NCBI GenBank assembly: GCA_031258375.1
Contig: JAIRMX010000045.1
Span: forward strand, 1 to 5,050
Source: Elusimicrobiota bacterium
GTDB taxonomy: Bacteria > Elusimicrobiota > Elusimicrobia > Elusimicrobiales > Elusimicrobiaceae
Length of the DNA stretch: 5,050 bases
Direction of reading: 5' to 3'
Shown: positions 1 through 5,050 of the stretch, piece after piece
Layout of the letters: every line of letters starts with the position of its first letter
Position numbering within the stretch: the stretch's first letter is position 1
Translations under genes and position numbers: made by a program
Notes under the pieces: model-generated
Databases searched by the model: none
The model's input: only the letters and a program-made list of their open reading frames with translations
What the model was told of the DNA's origin: nothing

Positions 1-361
1 ATTTTCCTCATTCGACGCGATAAAGCAGTGTAATCCGGCAGCTGCCGCTTAACTCCCATATTCAACAGTACATTACCCGCAAAACCGCTGCTCTGACGCA
101 GCGGCAGGCGAAATAGTTCTCTTAATGTTAATATAAGTTCGATTAAGCTCTCTCTATACACTTGCGGATGACCCGCTTTATGTGTTTTGCGAGATTTGCG
201 GAATGCTTTCTTAGAGCTATTGCCTCAGATATGTAAACAGAGATATTCCCGCGTGCTGCCAGAGCTTTGTTGTATTCTGACCAATTTATTATTGTTTTAT
301 TGGACTTAGGATCTCTTCTTTTGCTGTTATTCTTTTGAGCAGTGTTTATTTTTCTTTTCAT
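1..361 (-). pseudogene. Frameshifted N-terminal part of an IS5-family (IS903-group) transposase
   Basis: Transposases of this family cut and paste the insertion sequence with a DDE catalytic domain. Only the N-terminal region lies in the window, so no catalytic residue can be checked. The first frame starts at ATG 361 and gives a lysine-rich leader followed by INWSEYNKALAARGNISVYI, the typical IS5-family opening; it then runs out of homology and stops at 143. From about 224 down to 1 a second frame carries the rest: AFRKSRKTHKAGHPQVY, then LILTLRELFRLPLRQSSGF, then LPDYTALSRRM, all characteristic of the family. The two parts join at a frameshift between about 227 and 200. IS5-family members are usually single-ORF, though some subgroups use programmed frameshifting; no slippery site is evident at the junction, so decay is the simpler reading. 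The start has no close Shine-Dalgarno sequence (AGGAAAG lies about 25-30 bases upstream), and the small dyad at 361-375 abuts it. Confidence 0.75.
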
Positions 362-375
362 ATACTAAAAGTATA
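361..375. repeat. Small perfect dyad at the transposase start codon
   Basis: TATACT-AAA-AGTATA is a perfect 6-bp inverted repeat with a 3-base centre that overlaps the first base of the transposase ATG on the minus strand. The minus-strand copy of TATACT also resembles a -10 box, with GAGACA 18 bases upstream (394-399) as a weak -35 partner. That promoter would give an almost leaderless transcript, so its role is uncertain. Confidence 0.35.
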
Positions 376-425
376 CGCTGCTCACTTTCCTTTTGTCTCC
401 TAATTGTGTAGCAAGACCTTTTTTC

Positions 426-1109
426 TTATTCATTACCCAAAATGCCAACGAGTTTTTGCGCCTGTTCGGTGGCGGAATTTAAAATATCGGTAAGTTTTCT
501 GCGGGCGTCTTCTATATCGTCGGTCTCTCCGACCCAGACCGGCTCGCCGTAAACTAAAGCGCATTTGCCAAAAGGCAGCGGTATTTGAAATTTATCCCAA
601 GAATTAACGGTAATTTTACGACTGCATGCAACGCCGGCTGGAATTATCGGCAAATGCGTTTTTTGCGCCAAATAAATTATACCCGATCTGCCATTGTAAA
701 CCGGCCCGCGCGGTCCGTCGGGAGTAATCGCGGGACTGTAACCGGCTTCCGATATGTCCATAAGCCCGCGAAGCGCGCTGTATCCGCCGCGGGTAGTGGA
801 GCCGCGCATTGCTTTCATTTTAAATTTCGGAAGCGTGCGCGCTATATATTCGCCGTCTTTGCTCATGCTTACAAGCACGCAGATTTTGCCTCTGTTGCGA
901 TAAGGATACAACAAAAACAACTGCTGGTTATGCCAAAAAGCGTATATAACGCGCTGCTTTGCGTCAATTTCCATAGCGGACTCGCTGCCCGAGTATATAA
1001 ATTTTGTAAAAAATCCGACAAAATGTAAATAAAACGACGCCAAACTTGCCACTATGCGATATTTCATATTCGGCTTTTTTTGTTCGCTGATTTTGAGCAT
1101 ATTTTGCAC
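426..1109 (-). CDS. DUF374 lysophospholipid/lipid A acyltransferase-like protein
   Basis: Predicted membrane-associated acyltransferase of the DUF374 (COG2121) family, in the LPLAT superfamily, which moves fatty acyl chains onto lipid acceptors such as lysophospholipids or lipid A precursors; the real substrate cannot be read from sequence. The 227-residue length is normal. Visible features are a hydrophobic segment at about 17-39, the AFWHNQQLF block at 57-65 with the histidine (H60) expected to be catalytic, SMSKDGEYIA at 81-90, RGSTTRGGYSALRGL at 102-116, TPDGPRGP at 129-136 (acceptor/phosphate-binding block), PIIPAG at 154-159, and a tail containing SWDKFQIPLPFGKCALVYGEP. The start is GTG 1109, chosen because AAGGA (1116-1120) sits 6 bases upstream; ATG 1100 would be 15 bases away, and ATG 1067 would shorten the hydrophilic N-terminus. 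It is transcribed divergently from cstA. The insertion sequence immediately follows its stop, so read-through into the transposase is likely. Family assignment is secure; specificity is unknown. Confidence 0.88.
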   Translation of the reverse strand: MQNMLKISEQKKPNMKYRIVASLASFYLHFVGFFTKFIYSGSESAMEIDAKQRVIYAFWHNQQLFLLYPYRNRGKICVLVSMSKDGEYIARTLPKFKMKAMRGSTTRGGYSALRGLMDISEAGYSPAITPDGPRGPVYNGRSGIIYLAQKTHLPIIPAGVACSRKITVNSWDKFQIPLPFGKCALVYGEPVWVGETDDIEDARRKLTDILNSATEQAQKLVGILGNE

Positions 1110-1344
1110 TGTTATTCCTTAATAGCGGGATATTATATTTTATCAAATAATTATACGGTAATTTATTATATAATTTGGAATATAGAGGGTTTTTCGGTAT
1201 TTATAAAGATTTAATTGATACGATTATATGAGGGCGGCGTTTTGCAATTTGTTTTAAGGATTACAGCGTCAATACGCCTGCAAATTAAGGTCTAAAAGCG
1301 TTATATTCAGCGAAGTATTATCTATACTATGCGAGGGAAATAAA
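1110..1344. other. Divergent intergenic region between the acyltransferase gene and cstA
   Basis: This 235-base spacer must hold the promoters of both divergent genes. It is strongly AT-rich at 1130-1180. I see no long inverted repeat, CRP-like palindrome or riboswitch-like fold in it. The cstA side carries the ribosome-binding site GAGGG at 1333-1337. A TATACT at 1323-1328 is too close to the cstA start to be a convincing -10 box. Confidence 0.4.
1132..1155 (-). promoter_or_regulatory. Possible -10 region(s) for the acyltransferase gene
   Basis: Two perfect TATAAT hexamers on the minus strand (1132-1137 and 1150-1155) lie in AT-rich sequence upstream of the acyltransferase start. The nearer one would start transcription near 1125, leaving just enough leader for the AAGGA ribosome-binding site. 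Neither has a good TTGACA partner at 16-18 bases. In AT-rich DNA such hexamers also occur by chance. Confidence 0.3.
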
Positions 1345-2778
1345 ATGATAACTTTTATTTTGTCTTTAATTATTCTAATCGGCGGCTATTTAATATACGG
1401 CGCTTTTGTCGAAAAAATTTTCGGCGCCGACGCAAACCGCCAAATGCCTTCAAAAACGTGTTATGACGGCGTGGATTATGTTCCTTTAGACTGGAAAAAA
1501 ATTTTTCTTATTCAATTTCTTAACATAGCCGGGCTTGGCCCTATATTTGGCGCCGTAATGGGCGCAATATTCGGGCCTGCCGCATTTTTATGGATTGTGT
1601 TTGGCAGTATCTTCGGCGGCGCCGTTCACGACTATCTTTCGGGAATGATTTCCGTCAGAAATAAAGGCATGAGCCTGCCCGAGCTAGGCGGTCAATATTT
1701 GGGGATATATTTTAAAAATACTATGCGCGTTTTTACGGTGGCGGTTATGGTTTTGGTGGGCGCCGTTTTTATTGCCGGACCGGCGAAACTTTTGACCAAT
1801 CTAGCTTCCGGCAATTTAAGTTATACTTTTTGGTGCGTGTTGGTTTTTATTTACTATGCTTTGGCGACTCTGCTTCCCGTTGATAAAATTATAGGCAAGA
1901 TATATCCGTTTTTCGGATTTGCGTTACTTTTTATGGCTATTGGAGTTTGCCTTATGATCTTTTTAAATAATCCGCCCATACCGGAAATATCTTTTGCCAA
2001 TTTGCGCAATATGCATCCTGATCCTAAACATTATCCGATATTTCCAATGATGTTTATATCTATTGCCTGCGGGGCGGTATCCGGCTTTCACGCGACTCAG
2101 TCGCCTATGATGGCGCGCTGTTTGCAAAATGAAAAACAAGGCAGGAGAGTTTTTTACGGAGCGATGATTGCGGAAGGCATAGTCGCTTTAATTTGGGCCG
2201 CGGCGGCCATGAGTTTTTTTGGCTACGTCGGAGGCTTACAAGAATTTTTAAAGAATAATGGAAACAATGTCGCTGTGGTGGTGGATAAAATATCTTACAC
2301 CTGGCTTGGCAAAATAGGAGGTTTGCTGGCGATAATCGGCGTAATTGCCGCGCCTATCACTTCGGGTGATACGGCGTTTAGAGCTGCCCGTTTAATTATT
2401 TCCGATTTATCCGGATATACTCAAAAACCCCTGCTTAACAGAATTTTTGTCGCAGTGCCGTTATTTATAGTAGGATTTATTATTTTGCAGGTTAATTTTG
2501 ACGTTTTATGGCGTTATTTCGCATGGGCAAATCAAACTTTAGCCGCTTCGACATTATGGTTAATAACGGTTTATCTGGCGCGTAATAATAGGAATTTCTG
2601 GATATCTTTAATACCGGCTTTATTTATGACATGCGTAGTCGTTTCTTATATAATAATCGCGCCGGAAGGATTTAAACTGCCTCTTTGCGCAGGCGTGAGC
2701 GCAGGGATTGCCGCGACTTTATTATTAGCTTTTTACTTTATTATTAAGCTGAGGAAACGAGAACATAGTCTTGACTAA
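1345..2778 (+). CDS. cstA: Short-form CstA carbon-starvation protein / peptide-type transporter
   Basis: Integral inner-membrane transporter of the CstA family (PF02554). Family members in enterobacteria (CstA, BtsT) import peptides or pyruvate; the substrate here is unknown. The protein is 477 residues, the compact form common in anaerobes, lacking the extended C-terminal part of the roughly 700-residue E. coli proteins. About a dozen hydrophobic segments are visible, for example at about 2-22, 53-97, 128-150, 158-178, 187-207, 233-250, 270-293, 324-340, 367-385, 399-412, 418-438 and 446-467. Family motifs are QFLNIAGLGPIFGA (57-70), GGAVHDYLSG (91-100), CGAVSGFHATQSPMMARC (242-259), APITSGDTAFRAARL (336-350) and RYFAWANQTLAA (390-401). 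The start ATG has GAGGG 7 bases upstream. The gene stands alone: its upstream neighbour is divergent, lysA converges on it, and no LytTR or two-component regulator of the BtsSR type is in the window. Codon use matches lysA and the acyltransferase. Family certain; substrate not. Confidence 0.93.
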   Translation: MITFILSLIILIGGYLIYGAFVEKIFGADANRQMPSKTCYDGVDYVPLDWKKIFLIQFLNIAGLGPIFGAVMGAIFGPAAFLWIVFGSIFGGAVHDYLSGMISVRNKGMSLPELGGQYLGIYFKNTMRVFTVAVMVLVGAVFIAGPAKLLTNLASGNLSYTFWCVLVFIYYALATLLPVDKIIGKIYPFFGFALLFMAIGVCLMIFLNNPPIPEISFANLRNMHPDPKHYPIFPMMFISIACGAVSGFHATQSPMMARCLQNEKQGRRVFYGAMIAEGIVALIWAAAAMSFFGYVGGLQEFLKNNGNNVAVVVDKISYTWLGKIGGLLAIIGVIAAPITSGDTAFRAARLIISDLSGYTQKPLLNRIFVAVPLFIVGFIILQVNFDVLWRYFAWANQTLAASTLWLITVYLARNNRNFWISLIPALFMTCVVVSYIIIAPEGFKLPLCAGVSAGIAATLLLAFYFIIKLRKREHSLD

Positions 2779-2892
2779 ACCGCTGCAATCAAAAATATCT
2801 TTAATTTAAATAACGGCATATCATTCGCGAGAAGGAGATAAAGGAGTATTCTCTTTTGGCGGGAGAGGAATAAAACTAATGCTTTTCCCTCT

Positions 2893-2929
2893 CTGTTATA
2901 CCCGTGAAAACGGGTATCAATTTTAACAG
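2893..2929 (+). terminator. Hairpin with GAAA loop after cstA, likely terminator
   Basis: A perfect 8-bp stem, ATACCCGT (2898-2905) with ACGGGTAT (2910-2917), closes a GAAA tetraloop and is followed by CAATTTT on the plus strand. Outside it, CTGTT (2893-2897) can also pair with AACAG (2925-2929) across a 7-base bulge. It lies about 120 bases past the cstA stop. The T-run is short, so termination may be modest. On the minus strand there is no T-tract, so it is less suited to ending lysA. Confidence 0.5.
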
Positions 2930-2939
2930 CTTTAAATTG

Positions 2940-2988
2940 AATTCCCGTCGGAGTTTATCCTCAAGTGTTTTAATCGGGAGCGGGAATT
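2940..2988 (-). terminator. Long-loop stem next to the lysA stop
   Basis: AATTCCCG (2940-2947) and CGGGAATT (2981-2988) form a perfect 8-bp stem with a 33-base loop, ending 3 bases from the lysA stop codon. On the plus strand it is followed by the T-rich GTTCTATTTCTT; on the minus strand by CAATTTAAAG. It could terminate transcripts in either direction or stabilise the lysA 3' end. The long loop makes it a weak candidate as a classical intrinsic terminator. Confidence 0.35.
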
Positions 2989-2991
2989 GTT

Positions 2992-4257
2992 CTATTTCTT
3001 CAAGCCGTATTTTATATCGTCAAGCTGCTCGTCTAACATTTCTTCATACGTTTTGCGCCTTCTGATAACTCTAAAAACTTTGCCTTCAACCAATACTTCA
3101 GGCGCAAGCGGGTGATAATTGTATATTGAGCTCATGCTCGATCCGTAGGCGCCGGCTCCCATAATTGCAACAAATTCACCGCGTTTAAGTTCGGGCAAAA
3201 GCCTTTCTCTGCCAAAAATATCGCTGCTCTCGCAAACGTCGCCAACAATATCTACTTTGTTAACGGGTCTGTTCCACTTTATGCACGGTAATATTTCATG
3301 CCATGCGTCATGATAGAGGGCGGGGCGCATAAAATCATTCATACCGGCGTCAATAACAAGGATTTTTTTACTGCCGATGTTCTTATTATAGAGAACTTTT
3401 GACACAAGCACGCCGGCATTGGCCACAAGCCTGCGGCCCGGTTCTACAATAATATTTTTCTTAAAGCGTTTGAAATAGGTGTCAATAAGTTTCGCATAAT
3501 CCTTTGCCGCAACAGCTTTGTCTTTTTTATAATTATATACCACGCCCAAACCGCCGCCCAAATCTATATTTTTTATTATAATATGTTCCTTCTCAAGTTG
3601 ATCAATCCACTTAGCAAGTTTCTTAAAAGCTTGTTCAAAAGGTTTCAAACTCATTATTTGAGAACCGATATGAATGGAAATACCCTTAATCATTACGCCG
3701 TTCATTTGAAAGGCTTTTTTATAAAGCCTTAATGCTTCCGGCCACGCAACGCCAAATTTATTTTCCGCCTTACCCGTGGTAATTTTTTTATTAGTTTTTG
3801 CATCCACATCAGGGTTTATTCTTATACCTATATTGGCGCGCGTTAAGGTTTTGATGCCGATTTGATTAATAGTATCGAGTTCTTCTTCAGATTCTATATT
3901 TATCTGTTTAACGCCGTATTGCATTGCCAAAGTAAGCGCGTTTATAGTTTTACCCACGCCGTTAAAAACTATCTTTTCCGCAGGAATACCACATTTTAGA
4001 GCAAGCATAAGCTCGCCCCTTGATGTAACGTCCGCACCGCAACCCTGCTCTGCTAATAATTTTACGATTGCCATATTTGAATTTGCTTTTACAGCATAAC
4101 ATATCTCTGCTCTAGGCAAAGCTTTTTTTAGTTCCCCATAATTAGCAAGAAGAACCTTTTTACTATAGCAATAAAAAGGCGTAATAAACTCGCTTGCAAG
4201 TTCTTTAACATTTACGCCTTCCATGTGTAAAAAATTTTTTTCATAATTCAATCCCAT
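2992..4257 (-). CDS. lysA: Diaminopimelate decarboxylase
   Basis: PLP-dependent cytosolic enzyme that decarboxylates meso-diaminopimelate to L-lysine, the last step of the DAP pathway. It has the alanine-racemase-type fold (alanine-racemase-like barrel, then a C-terminal beta domain) and probably acts as a dimer. The 421 residues match the family. Key positions are K57 in CYAVKANSN (PLP Schiff base), H196 in HIGSQ, GGGLG at 234-238 (phosphate binding), EPGR at 272-275, C342 and E343 in CESSD (the cysteine serves the partner subunit's active site), and Y371 in GAGAYGSSMSSIYN. The CESSD motif and GKAENKFG (162-169) separate it from ornithine/arginine decarboxylases. The start ATG 4257 has AGAGGA (4266-4271) 8 bases upstream. 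It is monocistronic as seen: it converges with cstA, and no other lysine gene or lysine riboswitch is evident in the upstream 250 bases. Nothing suggests damage. Confidence 0.96.
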   Translation of the reverse strand: MGLNYEKNFLHMEGVNVKELASEFITPFYCYSKKVLLANYGELKKALPRAEICYAVKANSNMAIVKLLAEQGCGADVTSRGELMLALKCGIPAEKIVFNGVGKTINALTLAMQYGVKQINIESEEELDTINQIGIKTLTRANIGIRINPDVDAKTNKKITTGKAENKFGVAWPEALRLYKKAFQMNGVMIKGISIHIGSQIMSLKPFEQAFKKLAKWIDQLEKEHIIIKNIDLGGGLGVVYNYKKDKAVAAKDYAKLIDTYFKRFKKNIIVEPGRRLVANAGVLVSKVLYNKNIGSKKILVIDAGMNDFMRPALYHDAWHEILPCIKWNRPVNKVDIVGDVCESSDIFGRERLLPELKRGEFVAIMGAGAYGSSMSSIYNYHPLAPEVLVEGKVFRVIRRRKTYEEMLDEQLDDIKYGLKK

Positions 4258-4378
4258 ACGTATTTTCCTCTTTGTGTTAAATTTTCTATTTATTTCTAAA
4301 TTCTATATCATTTTTTTGGAGTTGTATATCTTTTTTTTGAAAAAACCAAATTATTCCAATCATTTAATCCAAATTTCA

Positions 4379-4513
4379 ACTTCTGACTTCGGCGTCTTTT
4401 GGCATTCCCGCGCGGAGTTATATGCCAATGAATACGGCAACGCACATAAAGAAATTTTGGACATTCTCGTGGGAATGTTTGTCATAGCAATAAGTTCGCT
4501 TATGCTAAATTAA
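4379..4513 (+). pseudogene. Possible C-terminal fragment of a decayed gene
   Basis: From 4379 to the TAA at 4511-4513 one plus-strand frame has balanced codon use like that of the neighbouring genes. It encodes a short peptide containing SDFGVFWHSRAELYANEYGN followed by a hydrophobic tail ILVGMFVIAISSLML. Upstream the same frame continues through poly-T/AT sequence (from 4274) that gives mostly F, I, L and K residues. It has only a GTG start without a ribosome-binding site, so the frame is not a believable whole gene. I do not recognise the fragment. It could be the tail of a lost membrane protein or chance. Confidence 0.28.
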
Positions 4514-4643
4514 GCACCGAGAAATAAAAAAATAATTTTGATATAATGATTATTATAATTTATACTTTAACAAACAAATTTATGTTTTCGACAAACAAAA
4601 CTTTTTATATGAAAAACAAAAAAAATCTTTTAGGAAGAGAGTA

Positions 4644-4692
<49 letters not shown>

Positions 4693-4737
4693 AAACTAAT
4701 TTCTGGTTTTATTTTTAACTTCTTTACTCAACCCTCA

Positions 4738-4797
4738 CCCCCGATTACAAATTTCGGGGACAGGCTCTGCGCGCTTTGCGCGCCTCCTCTCCCCTGT
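4738..4797. repeat. GC-rich compound palindrome
   Basis: Three nested or adjacent dyads occur within 60 bases. CCCCGA (4739-4744) pairs with TCGGGG (4754-4759); GCGCGC (4769-4774) pairs with GCGCGC (4778-4783) around a TTT loop; and ACAGG (4760-4764) pairs with CCTGT (4793-4797), enclosing the second hairpin. An alternative pairing, GGGGA (4756-4760) with TCCCC (4790-4794), excludes the first. The block is far more GC-rich than its surroundings. This resembles dispersed REP/MITE-like intergenic repeats, but copy number cannot be judged from one window. It lacks a following T-tract, so it is not an obvious terminator. Confidence 0.6.
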
Positions 4798-4811
4798 GTA
4801 GTTTCCTTAAT

Positions 4812-4868
4812 TCGTTGACAAAAATAAGTAAAAATAAAGAGAGGTAAAAAACTTATGGAGGTCAACGA
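4812..4868 (+). promoter_or_regulatory. Inverted repeat flanking -35-like box and ribosome-binding site
   Basis: TCGTTGAC (4812-4819) and GTCAACGA (4861-4868) are perfect 8-base inverted copies 41 bases apart. The left copy includes a perfect TTGACA (4815-4820). The right copy overlaps the last base of GGAGG (4857-4861) and the A of the ATG at 4868. No good -10 box lies 16-18 bases after TTGACA; TAAAGA at 4835-4840 is 14 away. The arms could be an operator pair, or a stem masking translation initiation if transcription starts upstream. Confidence 0.4.
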
Positions 4869-4990
4869 TGCCACACAAGATATTCAGTTATGATCGCACT
4901 AGCGGGCGCGAACGTATAAAGCTATTGAAGTACACGATGAGACAATATGAACTAGGGGGTGTTGACACTAGCGCAACAAAATCATACTAA
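4868..4990 (+). CDS. Unrecognised 40-residue ORF, probably the first part of a frameshifted gene
   Basis: ATG 4868 follows GGAGG (4857-4861) with a 6-base spacer, the best ribosome-binding site in the window. The peptide begins MPHKIFSYDRTSGRERIKLL, is basic, and ends at TAA 4990. I do not recognise it. An overlapping frame, open from 4956 to the window edge, encodes LTLAQQNHTKGK and then IHKTYKNYVQLVISCKN; its KGK...YKNYVQLV pattern faintly resembles the N-terminus of IS1634/IS4-type transposases. Deleting one G from the GGGGG run at 4955-4959 would fuse the two frames into one ORF continuing past the window. It is therefore either a small protein, a decayed or slippage-controlled gene, or a sequencing error. 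A 12-codon frame (4855-4893) also overlaps the start. Product unknown. Confidence 0.4.
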   Translation: MPHKIFSYDRTSGRERIKLLKYTMRQYELGGVDTSATKSY

Positions 4991-5050
4991 AGGCAAAATA
5001 CACAAAACTTATAAAAATTATGTCCAGCTTGTCATATCTTGTAAAAATCT
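4956..5050 (+). other. Open frame running off the window, possible transposase N-terminus
   Basis: This frame opens after TAG 4953-4955 and stays open to the end. GTG 4959 or TTG 4962 could start it, but neither has a clear ribosome-binding site, so it is more likely a continuation of the ORF at 4868 after a frameshift. The visible residues include KGKIHKTYKNYVQLVISCKN. The resemblance to IS1634/IS4-family N-termini is from memory and weak; the catalytic region would lie beyond the window. Confidence 0.3.

Larger units (their letters stand above)
1..418 (-). mobile_element. IS5-family (IS903-like) insertion sequence, 5' end only
   Basis: One end of an insertion sequence whose transposase reads leftward off the window. 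The coding part (1-361) is recognisable as IS5-family. The outer end is placed at about 418 because the minus strand there begins GGTCTTGCTACACAATTAG, which resembles the IS903-type terminal repeat as I remember it (GGCTTTGTTG...). This boundary is inferred: the opposite terminal repeat lies outside the window, so neither the inverted repeat nor a target-site duplication can be tested. Only 7 bases separate the proposed end from the stop codon of the neighbouring acyltransferase gene, so the element probably landed just after that stop. Confidence 0.6.
2779..2991. other. Convergent intergenic region between cstA and lysA
   Basis: This 213-base region between two convergent stop codons holds two hairpins, annotated separately. 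It also holds a purine-rich stretch at 2829-2847 (AAGGAGATAAAGGAG) that looks like a tandem Shine-Dalgarno sequence with no start codon at a usable distance. A weaker stem pairs GAGAGG (2863-2868) with CCTCTC (2888-2893). I see no convincing gene. Confidence 0.45.

Noticed and set aside
85..104. CCGCTG/CAGCGG hairpin in the left region
   Set aside because: It lies inside transposase coding sequence (LPLRQSSG) and is explained by codon content.
585..1028. 147-codon open frame on the plus strand
   Set aside because: It lies wholly opposite the well-supported DUF374 acyltransferase gene, has no ribosome-binding site and shows no recognisable motif.
964..1146. 60-codon minus-strand frame overlapping the acyltransferase start
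   Set aside because: It is out of frame with the acyltransferase gene and its translation looks random.
1300..1328. Promoter with TATACT -10 just before cstA
   Set aside because: Transcription would start at about 1335, inside the ribosome-binding site, and the -35 candidate is poor.
2879..2926. 15-codon ORF beginning MLFPLCYTRE, possible leader peptide
   Set aside because: It lies in a convergent spacer with no downstream gene on that strand, and it overlaps the hairpin; chance is more likely.
4274..4513. 79-codon plus-strand frame as an intact small membrane protein
   Set aside because: It has a GTG start with no Shine-Dalgarno sequence, it begins inside the lysA leader, and its first 35 residues come from poly-T/AT sequence. 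Only the last part is kept, as a possible fragment.

Overview
The window looks like ordinary bacterial chromosome with mobile-element DNA at both ends. The host is AT-rich and Gram-negative-like: it makes lysine by the diaminopimelate route and carries a DUF374-type acyltransferase, a family usually tied to lipid A or phospholipid acylation. Genes sit far apart, there is an insertion sequence remnant, and some sequence looks decayed. My weak taxonomic guess is Elusimicrobiota (Endomicrobium-like) or an alphaproteobacterium with a similar gene set. Nothing in the window settles this.

Layout. Positions 1-418 hold one end of an IS5-family (IS903-like) insertion sequence on the minus strand. Its transposase is frameshifted near position 220 and runs off the left edge. 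It abuts a minus-strand DUF374 acyltransferase gene (426-1109), leaving no room for that gene's own terminator. A 235-base divergent spacer follows, then a plus-strand short-form cstA (1345-2778) for a carbon-starvation/peptide-type membrane transporter. A 213-base convergent spacer with two hairpins separates cstA from lysA (2992-4257, minus strand).

Positions 4258-4867 hold no convincing intact gene. They contain a possible gene fragment (about 4379-4513), an 11.75-copy TCTG tetranucleotide tract (4644-4690), a GC-rich compound palindrome (4738-4797) and an 8-bp inverted repeat around a ribosome-binding site. From 4868 a small ORF with an excellent Shine-Dalgarno sequence begins. It stops at 4990, but an overlapping frame continues to the window edge. 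Removing one G from a GGGGG run would join them into one open frame, so this may be the broken or slippage-prone start of another gene, possibly a second transposase.

The three intact genes (acyltransferase, cstA, lysA) do not form an operon and are probably transcribed separately. I see no defence system, CRISPR array or RNA gene. The part most worth following up is 4640-5050, where a simple repeat, a palindromic element, an inverted repeat and a frameshifted ORF lie within about 400 bases.
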